This document shows positions 1-11,430 of a stretch of DNA of 64,000 nt, in pieces. The position numbers and the translations under genes are program-made. Position 1 is the first letter of the stretch; the number at the start of each line of letters is the position of its first letter. A model generated the notes under the pieces. That model was not told the origin of the DNA. It saw only the letters and a list, made by a program, of their open reading frames with translations, and did no database searches. The stretch comes from Norana najaformis. Lineage: Eukaryota > Annelida > Clitellata > Crassiclitellata > Hormogastridae. The DNA is taken from NCBI GenBank assembly GCA_964023275.1, contig OZ029919.1, positions 32,829,561 through 32,893,560 on the forward strand. Direction: 5' to 3'.

Positions 1-61
1 AGCACGTTAACTACATGCAAGCTAAAATAACTTTCATCAAACAGGATCTGTAGCCTCTAAG

Positions 62-182
62 GGGGCTCTTGGTTGCTGACCTGGAACCGAACCCTTCTTG
101 CCTGTCGATTTTATTTTGACTGAGAGTCTGTGAATCAGCTGGTTCGCGCGACTTAGCTTTCGAGTTTACGATTACGATCGAT
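62..182 (-). repeat. SINE-A copy
   Basis: Reverse copy of the commonest interspersed repeat here. The family reads CTCGAGATTTCTACAGCGCC, then a stretch with AGCTTATTCACAGGCGCTCA and CAAAACAAAATCGATAGGCA, and carries a repeated ATCGTA motif at its start. Confidence 0.7.
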
Positions 183-567
183 AAGTAGATGAGAACTCAG
201 AAGCTTTGTCTTAAACAACCGTACATTAACTGATTACATATTCTTTTCACAAAACGATCATATTATAATTTATATATTAAACACTTTTATTTGCACAAAC
301 CCCATGAACTCACCAAGTCACCGCTCTACCAAATCTGAAAACAAATTCATCCAAGCGCGACGAACCAATGAAAATATAATTTTTAGAATAATAACATCGA
401 CCATAGATGTTTTGACAATAATATCCAGTACTTGGTATAATGACATTTTGTTTAGTTATAAAAATTTGTTTTACCAGTAAATAATTTGTTTTACCAGTAA
501 ATAATTTATTCTTATCGTTTTCAGTGACTCAGAAACGTTGAGTGATGCTGTGGTTTTAAATACTATA

Positions 568-640
568 CGCGCCTGTGGTTCCCGCGACTTAGCTTTCGTT
601 GGGCGCTGTAGAAATATCGAGATTACGATTACGATTATAT
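568..640 (-). repeat. SINE-A fragment
   Basis: Contains the reverse of the SINE-A start (GGGCGCTGTAGAAAT and gattacgattacgatt). Confidence 0.65.
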
Positions 641-699
641 TCTTTTAATGTGGAAAATCTATTTTAATGGTGCCAGAGAGATTTGATTATTATTAACGC

Positions 700-905
700 C
701 TCTTGACTGGCCTAGTTAGCTACATCGGTAAATGCTTACGCCAGGGAATCCTCTAAGCGTGAGGATCCCGGTTCGCGTCCCGATAGTGGCTTATTTCAAA
801 GATTTTAAAATGGCGTGGCGCCCATTCAAATGGGCAACGGTTGTGATGGATCTCACCCGATAAATTTATTGCAAAATGAGCAGGTTCTCACCATACAACC
901 GTTAT
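700..905 (+). repeat. SINE-B copy, tRNA-derived
   Basis: A tRNA-like head with a B-box-like GGTTCGCGTCC is followed by a body containing CCCATTCAAATGGGC and GATCTCACCCGATAAA. The same body recurs, inverted, at about 15463, 30605 and 45145. Confidence 0.65.
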
Positions 906-2448
906 ATGAAACCTATACATTTCCAGTTTTACATTTCTGGTGGGTATTTATAAGTTAGTTTAGAAGTTCATAATAAAATATTTGTGTAGCACCGTTTTTT
1001 GCAACAATGGTTTATTTAATGCTGACGTAACGTGCAGTGACGATTTTAATTACGAAGTTCCGTAAAAATGAGCAATTTTTTAGCTAGATGATATTATATG
1101 GTTTATTATTGTGGTAGTTTATTATACTGTAGACTACTGGTATGATAATTTCGGTATTTTATATTTTAATATAATTGGATTTTTAATGCTTAGAATTTTA
1201 TAGCACGTACATGGCTTAAGCGTAGCGAGGCTGTTTAGTTGTCAAACTGAAAATAAATTTAGTCGATTATTCAGTTATTTGTCAAGCAAAGAAGCCAGGT
1301 TTTTTTCCTGAAATGGACATAAGAAAGGTAAAACCTGTATTTTGATTATTCTTTTAAATAAAATTGCATTGTGTGAAGATGATCTGGTGACATGATCTCG
1401 ATGATGACTCCTTCCACGATTGCTATTTTATTACATAAATATCACAAAATCAGACAATCATAGGCTATTGTTCGGCATGGTATATTTGCAGTGGATTAAG
1501 TATCCCATAACCCACGCAGAATGTAGAATGTGCTCAAATTCTTGATCTTGAGGCCTTAGTACCGACAATCCCAAAGTCCGGCCTGGATTAGAAGTCAATT
1601 GACCACAGGACATTCGGTTGGCTCATTTACTTCTCTGCTGATATCAATGAATTTATTAAAAGCAACATTTCAGAGACAGTCAGAGAGGTGCATGTTATGT
1701 TCTTGTGTGATGTGTGGTATATTGACATAGGTTGCATCTGGACCACCAGAATATCTCAAGCCAAACCAAAATACCGAGCATCTTGCCTTTTCTCAGTCTT
1801 ATGGTAAGATTGCCAAATGTTGCTTGTGGTGACTGTAATTATAGTACAAGAGGTGAGATTATTTTTACACACGAAGCTACCAATTTATAGAGTGCCATAA
1901 CAGTCTGACAAGAACTGAATAGGTTCATGAGTTACGCAAAAGCACCAAAAGCTACAATATGGCCACAGATATAAAATATATATATAAATATTCAAAAGTG
2001 AAAAAACTGACAGAGTTTGCTATGAGTGATGCAAGACTAAAGATGGTGATAGTAATGCATGTTATGTTGCTTAAGGTTTTGCCTGCAAGAGCTTTAGATA
2101 ACTTGAAGATGTGAAATTTTTAAACTGGAAAAAGCATCAACTTGTTTGGACCCTAACACTCCATCCTACACAGAATTGCATTTTGTTTCTAGCTTCAACT
2201 TGAGGCTGGATTTTTATATTGCTTCTGAAGAATAGCTCTAAAATCAGGAAATAATACAGGTCTGATGAAATGTTAAAAGAACTTCTTTACTCTGCCAGCC
2301 AACACTAACACATCGGGATGATGTTGTCCCAACATTGCCCGACATTTTCCAACATACTGCTCAATGTGTGTGTGCTGGCTTGGTTATTGTTAACTTATAA
2401 GTTTTTTTATTATTGTTAACTTATAAGTTTTTTATGTGCATTTCACAG
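906..2448. other. A/T-rich stretch upstream of the coiled-coil gene, no gene seen
   Basis: No convincing exon. It presumably contains 5' UTR exons or intron of the coiled-coil gene. A 24-base direct duplication (ttattgttaacttataagtt) lies at about 2385-2430, just before the acceptor. Confidence 0.4.
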
Positions 2449-3050
2449 GTGGAAGAAACATGGGAGAGAATCTGAAACCTGACGGTCATTTTTATAAGAC
2501 CCTGAAGTCGGCTCCTGCCATCGCGAATACACAGTCTGCAAGGCAGAAAGAATCTATGCTTCACGAAGATAGTGCCAACAGGGCAAAAAGAACTTTAGGC
2601 AGCATAGATACCAGGCATCCAAGAAAATCTCCAGAAAGTGTTCGGTGGTCCAGTCAGTTAGGCCACTATCGTGGAGATGATCTAGATCAACTGTCTCGAT
2701 TCCAAGATGGACTGTCGCTGTGTCAGCTGTCTGGAGGCAAGGAAGGACTGTCACATGGTTCCATGTGTAGATGTGATCCAGTCAATAGATTCCAAGATTT
2801 CGCTGCAACAAATTGGTCTGCGGCAGACAAAAATTTGAGCTTGGCATATCACAATGAGGACTGCAGAGACATTCGTGAAGATTGGAATCCAGGCGTGTCA
2901 TTTCCACGTGTGCCGTTTGAATCCACCGGAGATCCATTCGGTGACAATGTTTCCATTCTCCATAAAACGGTTTTTGAAAATGACCGAATGCTCCAGTCCT
3001 ACGATGCTTCATCTTCTGTGATCTTGATGAAGCTTCAGACACAGAGTAAG
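2449..3050 (+). CDS. Coiled-coil gene, first recognised coding exon
   Basis: The exon follows a pyrimidine-rich acceptor and ends AAG|gtgagt, a near-perfect donor, in phase 0. ATG at 2460 is the first in-frame Met. An overlapping donor (gtaagg) after 3045 would end the exon in phase 1. The encoded segment is hydrophilic, with many Ser, Asp and Arg residues and no recognised domain. Confidence 0.7.
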
Positions 3051-6000
3051 GTGAGTGACTGAGGAAAGATGGGATTTTACTGGTTCTATCCTAAGGATCA
3101 TGATTTTTTTAATGAAGCAACGATCGATTGATGGCTTATGCATTGCAGTGGCAGAGCTATCAAAATTCATAGGTTTGGGAGAGAGAAAGAGAAAGTATTC
3201 CATATCCCACAAGTGAGATGTAGAGGAGGCAATCATTTCCTATTCTTGGCCCTTGAGCCGGCAGTGGATGAATCCCAAGGTACTGGACACGGGGCCAGTG
3301 CATAGCAGGACTTGCCGTTTACTTCCCTGCTTACTCTGGTACCAAATTATACTGCTTGGTGACAGAGGCACAGAGTGCACAAACAACTTGCCCAGGGTCG
3401 TTACCGGAGTCGAACCCGCAACCGCATGATCATTGACCAAACAGGTTACCGATAGATTAGATTCCGTCTAAAAAGGATTCTGTACCGTTTGCTCTAGTTT
3501 TTGTCGGTTTTCCTAGCAGTGAGCGGTCATTTGTATTCATAATCGTCCATATAATCGTAAGAGTAACTGCAATTTGTATAGCGCCTCTTCTGAAGAAACT
3601 CCTCTGAGGTGATATACAAAGTTGTCTTGGTGTCTCCTCATTGTTTCGTTGCTGCTTGATGAAGAAATTTTGTTGCATGAACAGATTATAGAGAAGTTGC
3701 ACAATGGACTGAAAAGACTGGAAGATGAAAGGGACGCCTACACCCAGCTTTTTCGGGAGCTTAGAGGTGCGTTTTTTGTGGTTATGGGTGCGTTTTTTGT
3801 GGTTATGGGTGCTTTTTTTGTGGAGGTGGTGCTATAACTTATGCTTGCCCAAAATGCACTTCTTTTGACCTGCTGTTCCATGGTGTTCATGTCTAACAAA
3901 TAAGTTCGTTTGTTAGCAGTCCAACTGTTTGTTGTTCCTGGAAAACAAGCGCTTGCAAAATACAGCATGACATTCCCTCGTGAATGAATGTCACGGGTTA
4001 GGAAATTGCTCGACTGAATGCCATAAGTAAACATCGTTAGTGAATGATTTGAGCAAAAATCATGAGTGCATATCACGAGTTAAGTCATGAGTGAAAGTCA
4101 CAAGTAAACTGATTTAGTTAATCTCATGAGCAAATGTCACAAGCGAGTGTCACGAGGGTATGACGAATGTCATGAGCAGATGCCCGCACTGCATGCTTTA
4201 CGTAAACATTAGTGAAAGTATTGAGGGAATGTCATTGTCACAACTGAATTTCTTAAGCAGACGACAACTGCTTTGAAACCCAGATAATGAATAAACCATT
4301 TACATGAAAAGAAAACCTTGTTTTGCTGTGTGACGAAAACTAGTGTCTCATGCTGACCTGTGTTCTGCATTTTTTGCTAGATGAGATCATCTCACTAAAT
4401 GGTCAGATGGCTGAGTCACAGACAAGCGCTGGTCTTCATCATGAACTCGGTGTTTGGAAACATCAGATTGCAACCGAGATGCGCCACCTAAAAGCCGACC
4501 TCAACAGATTTCACACCCAAGACAAAGATGTTGCTGCAGAAAATTCTAATCGAATGGCAGAATTTAGACACGAGTTATCAGAAACGTAAACATTATTTTT
4601 TTAAAAGGAATATTCCTGAAATAATAACAGAATCTGCCTGTTTTTATAACATATTGAGAGCCTTTGCAGAGCTTCATAAAAATATCCATTTGCAACAGAC
4701 CTAATGACACTAAAAATACAAAAATTATAGTAGCAATAATAATATTCTGCTTTGGGTAAAAACAAAAAGATTAAAAACACAGAATAACAGTCATAACACT
4801 TTCAGTTTCAATGGTACCTTTTCACTGCTTCCTATCGACGAGTTATAGCCATTATAGACACATTTTCTTCTGTCCAGATTGATTTTACATCACTCTTGGA
4901 TGCCTAGCACTTTAGCGTTTAAAAGAGTAATAATTCACTCCTGCTCTTGCTTAGTATCTTGAATATTCCCTGCAAATTTCTCTGTTTTTTCTCGAGGTCA
5001 GGTCTGCACAACTTTCAGACTTTAAAGAGTTCCTAATAAAAACTTTGCTAATGATATAAACACTGCTTTTCAACCATGCCATGCATCTGAACCATTTCTT
5101 GTTTTGACCAGATGTTGTTTTGACTTAGGAAGAAGTTTTTGTCCGACGAAGTTCAGGCTGTAAGACGAGAAATACGAAAACTGCTTTCCAGAACAGGTTT
5201 GTTTATACTACAGACTTTATTTTTAATGCTTGGAATTTCATGGCTTTTTAATCATTTCACTCATAATCACGTGTATTACACGTGTTGAAATAATCTGTAA
5301 TCATTGTAGAAGGATATTTCTATCACAAAAACCTGTGTGCAGGAGTGAATTGTACAGGAAAAAAATGTTCAGGGGAATGTTTCCCCTTGAAATCAGACCC
5401 TGATTTGAAATTCTTTTGAAATTGTTTCTTCTGTCAGGACAGCTGGAAGTAGATATGGTTGGTGTTCTGTCGGAGAGCAAGGGTCTTCACAGACGGCTTC
5501 AGAAGCTTGAAAAGGTAACCAAGCTCTTTTACGGCAGTTAAAACAGCGATCAGGGATATGAATACATATATTAAGATGTTTTCAAAGGTTGGTAATGTAA
5601 TATCTTACCTTACCGTAAAGAGAAAGTGTGTGTGTACCTTGACATTTATATAGCACCTCTGCAGAACCTCTTATAAGGCCCCAGGGAAAGTAAGAAAAAC
5701 TTGACATTAAACGTTTTGGACTAGAGGAAGCTTTGTCGAACTAGGACTTGGCATCTCGGAACTTCCTGATTCGTAGAAGGGCGGATGAGTGACTGATGAT
5801 TGGGGTTTGGTAGACTCTGTACTTGTGTGGGTATAGAGGGGCGTTTAATCTGGTGAACAGAAGGCTTGTACATCATGTGATGAAATAGGATTTCTTGCAG
5901 GGAAGACCTTTCGGTTAATTGACAGCAGACTGCTGAGGCTGAAGAGGAGGATGCAGCCTTCAATTAGTAATGATGCTGGTACAATTGTATTAGATGTAAT

Positions 6001-9000
6001 TGTGTTTAGGGTCTGTAATGCCAATTGAAATATGTGTATGATGGATTTCTGGAAAACTCATGAAGTTTAAGATGGTGAACATGAAAAGACACAGACACAT
6101 GGGTACATGCTCATGCACATCCACAAACACACACAAACACACACAAATACACACACACAAACACACCCGCATGTGCATTTCTGGGTGTTACATCTGTTTG
6201 GTTGCGAGTTGTACTTGATGTGTTTAATTTCAATGACCAGCATCTGTCAGCAAACAGTTGAAGTTTTCAAGGGAGTTTATGTTCAATTGCAATAATTGGT
6301 CTGATAATTTTGAAAGATTCTTAGAAAGCACTATCCTGTATATATTTATGTATATACATATACTTTAGTGACTTTAAAACTATATATATATGCAATTAAT
6401 GATTCTTGTGAATACGGTAATAACTGAAATTTTGAGGAATTGTGTTTTGTTGTGCAATAAAATTCTAAAGCTAAAAGCTTTGTATCTAAGATTTGTATCG
6501 AAGATTTGTATTGAAGATTTGTATCTGAGCTTTGTATCTAAGATTTGTATATCTGAGCTTTTACATGGCACCTTTTATAAGAATCTCTCAAAAGTTAATG
6601 TGTTAACAGTTGCAGTTAATGGTTATTGTTTCAGACCGTGGACGATGTTGTCCAGTCACAGGCTCTTCTTAGTCGAGATCTGTGCAAAATTCAAAACCAA
6701 CAGTCCAAGGACAGAACAGACTTGGATCAGATTCAGTAGGTGACAAGTATTAAGAACACGTGTTTACATCCGAAGTGGCTTTCCCATTGGATTGTAGATG
6801 TGTTGCGTCATTACAGAACGTTTCTTTAGCACCTGTTACGTCTCTCGAAGTCTACATGCTGTATATGGCTATTAGGTACACAGAAATGTGTGTCTTTGCA
6901 AGTTTAGAGGATTTCAGAAGGAGAGGGGAGGGTTTAGGAAGGACTGGGAGTCAAAAGGAGAACTAGAGAAGTACCTTAATCGAGAAATACCTTGACCCGT
7001 CCACCCAGGCTCCTGCATGATTGCATCTTGGTCTCTAGCGAACACATTCTCACCTCAGATTCAGGTGTACTGATGTTGCACGCGTTATAAGTGCTTTGAG
7101 AAATAAATAAATGAATAAATCTGCTGCCTTCCCATTTCTCTTAACCTAAACACAACCCACTGTAACATCTCCTCTGTGTCCTTCTTTCTATGGTCTCCTG
7201 GCAACAGGATGTTGTACATCCAGTAACATCTATGGACAAACCGTCTGACTTGACTAAGCACTCGTGAATAATCTGGTGCCACATGCTTGTCTTTCAAGTA
7301 GCGTTGTAGAAATTAGAGATGATGATTTGGACTTTGACCTTCAACTGTCAGCTCTGGATGAGACTCCATTGTTTGTTTTACGTGTGTGCAAGAGCCCACT
7401 AGTGATGAATCTTCATGTTATCCGAGCATTACTAGCTTACTTACTCTCTGACCTGTCAGAATTCAGCCCAGCTTCTCCAACGGATTATGATTTTGGATTG
7501 CAATATTGACTTGAAGCAACCATCGACTGATGCCTAGGGCATTATGATACTGGCGCTATAGAAGTCTTTAGATTAGATTACAGATTATCTTTTTGTTCTT
7601 AATGAACTTAACGCCATTTAGGCTAGCATTGGCTTTTATGAGTACTTAAGAGAAGCTTAGTTCACACCAATTTTATGTGCAGCTATAAACAACTTCTTTT
7701 GTTCTATCATGATATTTTAGGAGGAGTCATGGATGTGTTTCCCAGAAGTTGAATCTGCTGACCTTGAAGATTAATGATGGAAAGCATGGAATTCTGAAGG
7801 ATGTTCCAACCACGTCCTTGAGAACTGCTGATCTCCAGAAGAAGACCGGTAATTACAAGCGTAAACTCGAGACTTCTACAGCGCCCAACGAAAGCTAAGT
7901 TGCAAGAACCAGCTTATTCACAGGCGCTCAGTCAAAACAAAATCGATAGTCAGAAAGGGCTTGGTTAAAGGTTAAGTTCCAAGAGTCATATTCACTGTGT
8001 TATGCAGATTGGTTGGTTAATGCTTAATTATGTTAGATAGTCTTAAGTTTTCTAATTACTTTTATTAAAACACAATATCATATTACCATGGATGCACTTT
8101 ACCTTGTCTTTAACTCCCCAAGAGCATATAATGGGTAACTATTTGGCTTTTAATATTCAATATATGCAGCTAATTCGCCTCTGAGAGTTTATTTATGAGA
8201 TGCTGTAGAAATGTTCTGTTATGATGATATGCAAGTGCTATCTTGTCACAGGCAGCGCTTCTGCATGCTAGTTTGGTAAACTGTCCCTTCTGGGGTAAAT
8301 CCCTTGTTGCTACCTGTTAGCTACAGGGCATGAATGGAATTGCCAAAAACTGTGCCAATTTTGAGAACTTTACCCCAGTATACTGCCTTTTCTAAACAAC
8401 CTTTTTGTTCTCGTGATATTTGCCAATATAGCGCAATTGCCTTCACATACCTGGACCACGCCGCCTGTTTAAGGCTTTTATTATATAGCAGATGGTTAAA
8501 TTACCAGATATGCCTCTCCTCAATGTAGCAATACAGAGAGGATTTAAACACAGAAGGAAGTGAGCACGCAGTCAATCTGGATAGGGAAAACCCAGTGATG
8601 ATGGGATTTTTCTGGGCTATAGATAGGAAGAGTCGATTGATGAAGATCAAAGCGAAGCGTCATAGTCACGAGGACTTAAGTCTTGACGTGACGTCAGAAT
8701 CCAGCTCAGTGACGTCACTCATTGACACGGCATCAACAAACAACTACACCGTGGCCGAAAGCAGCCGTGGAAAAGAATCGGGTGTGAAGTTCACATCAAA
8801 GAAGACAAAAGGCAAAATAAAGACCAAGAGAATCCGTATGAAAGGTGAATTAATTATTAAAATTGCTGTTATATAAGCCTATTAAATTATCTGTTAATTG
8901 CTAAAGTTATTATCATTTTTAAAATTAAAATTATTATTGCAAAAATTTGTGAATTAATTACTGTTAATTTGTGTAAACCTATTAAAATATGTATTGCTAA

Positions 9001-10112
9001 TTGCATTTTTACGTTATGGAAACTGTTCATTTGTTTCGATCATGCAGACCTTTTTCCTTGATTAAAATGCACCATTTCTTACATCAAGTTACATTGTTAT
9101 GTTACTCTACATTTCCTTGGTGCTCTAAACGTAACGCATTATGTTACATGTCGTATGTGACGTTAGGTTAAATTGTGTACATATTTGAGTGATGTATTCT
9201 TAACAGGCCTAAATAATGATAATGATAATAGCAATAACAACAACAACAACAATAATAATAATAATAATAATAGTAATAGTAATAATAATAATAATAATAT
9301 TAATGATAGTAATAATAGACGAGTTAGCATCATAGAATGGCCAAGGCCGAAGAAAAAGGACACTGTACATGAGATTAGAAATGAAGTTGTATTTGGTCCA
9401 CCCCTAGATGGAAGCAGTGAAAAGTTCGCACAACTTCCGGATATGGACACTCCAGATTCGTTGGCCGAGACCGAGGAAAAGCCGACCAACTTGGAAACAG
9501 GCCAAGGGACGGGCGTGGAAAAGGATTCCGGTGGAGTGGACCAAAAACTGCTGTCAGGTTTGCTGAACGTTCTTCTTTTCATTCGTTCGTTAGATTTATA
9601 TAGCACCTCTTTAATGGGCATTATGTAAATTAAAGTTTTTATACACTTCACCTCTTAATTTGTAATTGAAAATTTATATAGTGCTACTTCAGAATGAACT
9701 CCTCAGATGTGCTCTGGGTCAGCTTCATAAGGGTGCTGTATAGTGGGATTGAGAAAGGTTGCAAGGGTGAGAAGGGTAAAGGTAACGGCTATATAGTGAC
9801 TCTGCACTTGTAATAAATGCTTCAAAATGAATAAATAAATAATCTTTTACGAAGCCAGTGATATTCAAGGATCGTGGTTAAGATATGTTTGGAGTAGGTA
9901 CTTCGTAACAACACACCGTAAACAGCAAAGCCTCGGTATGATTTTGCATTTTAGACAACAATGAAGAGTCTGCAACAACTACAGTAACTACTACTACTAG
10001 TACTACCACATCTTCCTCCTCCTCCTCGTCGTCGTCCTCTTCGTCCTCTACCAGCAGCACAGACCTAACTGCATCAAGCAGGAGTTCAGATCGTCATGCT
10101 GATAAAAACTGA
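2460..10112 (+). CDS. Coiled-coil protein of unknown function, ten coding exons
   Basis: I do not recognise this gene. The spliced model joins 2460-3050, 3622-3766, 4381-4585, 5129-5196, 5438-5514, 6635-6735, 7721-7848, 8554-8844, 9207-9557 and 9955-10112 and gives 704 codons plus TGA. Every junction is GT-AG and phase-matched. An alternative first junction (donor after 3045, acceptor before 3665) gives 688 codons. Residues 1-197 are polar and apparently disordered. Roughly residues 210-400 are heptad-rich and rich in Leu, Glu, Lys and Gln, the look of a coiled coil. The C-terminal third holds a Lys/Arg-rich stretch, a poly-Asn tract and a Thr/Ser tract. No signal peptide or membrane segment is visible, so a cytosolic scaffold or cytoskeletal role is possible but is inference. 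The first exon follows a good acceptor (AG at 2447-2448) with no stop before the ATG, so coding could extend into an unseen upstream exon. Confidence 0.7.
3236..3455 (-). repeat. SINE-C copy
   Basis: Shares GGACACGGGGCCAGT, ACTTGCCGTTTA and TTGGTGACAGAGGCA with copies at 40256 and 51990. The B box (reverse of TCGAACCCGCAA) marks a tRNA-like head at the right end. Confidence 0.7.
3622..3766 (+). CDS. Coiled-coil gene exon 2 (start uncertain)
   Basis: This exon encodes the first heptad-rich helix (LLHEQIIEKLHNGLKRLEDE). It ends with a phase 1 donor at 3766. Two acceptors are possible: AG before 3622 (phase 0, weak pyrimidine tract) and AG before 3665 (phase 1, better tract). Each pairs with one of the two donors of the previous exon. 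Confidence 0.65.
3767..3823 (+). repeat. 21-bp tandem repeat beginning at a splice donor
   Basis: Two and a half copies of GTGCGTTTTTTGTGGTTATGG start exactly at the donor of coiled-coil exon 2. Confidence 0.8.
4381..4585 (+). CDS. Coiled-coil gene exon 3
   Basis: The acceptor is a T-rich tract ending gctag; the exon enters in phase 1 and leaves in phase 2 (donor gtaaac). It encodes about 68 residues of amphipathic helix with regularly spaced Leu, Met and Ile. Confidence 0.75.
5129..5196 (+). CDS. Coiled-coil gene exon 4
   Basis: A short exon entering in phase 2 and leaving in phase 1. It encodes a helical segment (KKFLSDEVQAVRREIRKLL) that continues the coiled coil without a break. Confidence 0.75.
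5438..5514 (+). CDS. Coiled-coil gene exon 5
   Basis: Strong acceptor (ttcttctgtcag) and donor (AAG|gtaacc), entering in phase 1 and leaving in phase 0. It encodes 26 residues of coiled coil ending RRLQKLEK. Confidence 0.75.
6480..6556 (+). repeat. Short degenerate tandem repeat
   Basis: Five to six copies of a 13-14 bp unit (TTTGTATCTAAGA and variants) in an intron. Confidence 0.7.
6635..6735 (+). CDS. Coiled-coil gene exon 6
   Basis: Strong acceptor (ttgtttcag), entering in phase 0 and leaving in phase 2 before gtaggt. It encodes the last clear heptad segment (TVDDVVQSQALLSRDL and onward). Confidence 0.75.
7120..7258 (-). repeat. Repeat G copy
   Basis: Inverted relative of the segments at 18430-18545 and 19008-19105, sharing a GGTTGCCAGGAAAC-like core and GTGGGTTGTGTTTA. 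Confidence 0.55.
7721..7848 (+). CDS. Coiled-coil gene exon 7
   Basis: Acceptor tattttag, entering in phase 2 and leaving in phase 1. The 43 encoded residues are mixed and have lost the heptad pattern. A SINE-A copy starts only about ten bases after the donor. Confidence 0.7.
7857..7980 (+). repeat. SINE-A copy
   Basis: Near-complete plus-strand copy, just after the donor of coiled-coil exon 7. Confidence 0.75.
8554..8844 (+). CDS. Coiled-coil gene exon 8, Lys/Arg-rich
   Basis: Enters and leaves in phase 1. It encodes about 97 residues that end in a strongly basic stretch (KKTKGKIKTKRIRMK), which could be a nuclear-localisation or RNA/tubulin-binding patch; that is inference. Confidence 0.65.
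9207..9557 (+). CDS. Coiled-coil gene exon 9 with poly-Asn tract
   Basis: Enters in phase 1 (taacag acceptor) and leaves in phase 1 (gtttgc donor). The first 36 or so codons are almost all AAT/AAC with a few Asp and Ser codons, a trinucleotide microsatellite read in frame. The following 80 residues are ordinary acidic and polar sequence with non-repetitive codons. Confidence 0.65.
9218..9318 (+). repeat. AAT/AAC microsatellite inside a coding exon
   Basis: Imperfect trinucleotide run read as poly-Asn in coiled-coil exon 9. Confidence 0.85.
9955..10112 (+). CDS. Coiled-coil gene last exon, Thr/Ser-rich C-terminus
   Basis: The acceptor is gcattttag, in phase 1. It encodes a Thr run followed by about 13 consecutive Ser, then a polar tail ending at TGA (10110-10112). 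The tract mixes TCT, TCC and TCG codons, so it is an imperfect microsatellite. Confidence 0.65.
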
Positions 10113-10158
10113 TGCTGCATTGGTCATATATATGTATATATAATTTATGTACATAGAT

Positions 10159-10164
10159 AAATAA
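10159..10164 (+). terminator. Polyadenylation signal AATAAA of the coiled-coil gene
   Basis: AATAAA lies 47 bases after the stop codon and is followed by A/T-rich sequence, so the 3' UTR would be very short. Position and hexamer are seen; use of the site is inferred. Confidence 0.5.
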
Positions 10165-10179
10165 AATTTTTAAATATAT

Positions 10180-10620
10180 ATATATGTATGTATATTTGTC
10201 ACTGAAGTCGTCACTGTTGACAAGCTACTGGTATCTATGTGTTCTTGCCGTTTGTGCGTCCGTATGTATGTCGTACTGTTTTTATCTGTCTATCACTTTG
10301 ACTGTCTGTGTTTTTCTATGTCTGTCTGTCTGTCTATCTGCATCTGTCTGTCTTTACTACTTTTGTCTATGTGTCTTTCACAATCACTGCCTGTCTGTGT
10401 ACCTATGAACGTGTTTCTGTGTGCCAGCCTGCCTGTGTGCATGTCTGTCTGTCTGTCTGTGTGTGTCTGTCTGTCTGTGTCTGTCAGTCTGCCTGTCTCT
10501 CTGTAGAGTTCAGTCTGTACTGTAAAGTACATGCATGTGTATACTACACACACACACACACACGCACACCCACACACCTACACATACACACCTACACAAC
10601 TACACACACACAATCGACAT
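10180..10620. repeat. Microsatellite cluster (TGTC)n and (CA)n
   Basis: About 320 bases of TGTCTG/TGTC repeats run into a CA-rich tract. The long open frames here, on both strands, are products of the repeat. Confidence 0.9.
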
Positions 10621-11089
10621 ACAACGGATGGCTGTGAAATAATCCTAGTATGTAGAAAAAAGAAAATAATTGACTGGGAGATGGGAGAGGATGTTGGTTG
10701 GCATGGACATATCCTGATAAGAAAACGACTAATTAGTGCAAGAGAGGCCTTGGCCAATGAATAAACTGAGTTAAAACATGCATTGTTTTGACAGAAGGAA
10801 GAAGGGATGGGCAGGGAACATGCTGGGCGTGTCTTGTTGGATTTAACGAGGCATTCCTCTTCTGCGCTAACACTTCTCCGCCCGCCCGTCAACTCATCTT
10901 TAAAATTTGGTAATCGCTTCATAGCCATAGCTGCCCACCACTCAGAAATAACCCCCCCCCCCCGGAACTGCGACAGTTATCTGGCCCATCATACACTCAC
11001 CAGTGAGCTACCGCTTGCAATTTCTGCATTGGCCTTTCACTCAAAACTGAAGACATTTTCACAAATCACATCCTGACTCCCATTCTTCC

Positions 11090-11290
11090 TCTTATCTCTC
11101 TTTCCGCTTCAATCCCAAACATCACCCACCGTAGCCGCCACGCTGTCTCAGCCTGACTTTTGGATCTTGACCCGGAACTGAAACCCTTTTGCCCATCGAT
11201 TTGGTTTTGACTGAGCGCCTGTGAGTAAGCTTGTCCCCGTGACGTGTCTTGCGTTGGGCGCTGTAGAAATCTCGAGATTACAATTACTCC
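11090..11290 (-). repeat. SINE-A copy
   Basis: Inverted, near full length, ending in the GGGCGCTGTAGAAATCTCGA start motif. Confidence 0.7.
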
Positions 11291-11430
11291 TATCGAAAAC
11301 GTTGCAGGGCGTTCCAGATTTCAGACAATGCGGTTCATGTCAGCGTCATATCTGAAGGGCCCTGGATTCGAATCCGGGATCATAAAGGTCCAAAGCCGAC
11401 GCATTAGCCACTCGACAAGCTCCAGGCTAC
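11291..11430 (+). repeat. tRNA-like SINE fragment
   Basis: Contains GGATTCGAATCC, a perfect B box, but no foldable tRNA cloverleaf that I can see. Confidence 0.4.

Noticed and set aside
1313-1327. ATGGACATAAGAAAG followed by gtaaaa as a possible first exon of the coiled-coil gene
   Set aside because: It ends in phase 0 while the exon at 2449 needs phase 1; joining them gives an early stop.
9163-9651. Minus-strand open frame with poly-Leu
   Set aside because: Reverse of the poly-Asn microsatellite; the plus strand has matched splice sites and a continuing gene.
10184-10928. Cys/Val/Ser- and His/Thr-rich open frames
   Set aside because: Lie on TGTC and CA microsatellites.
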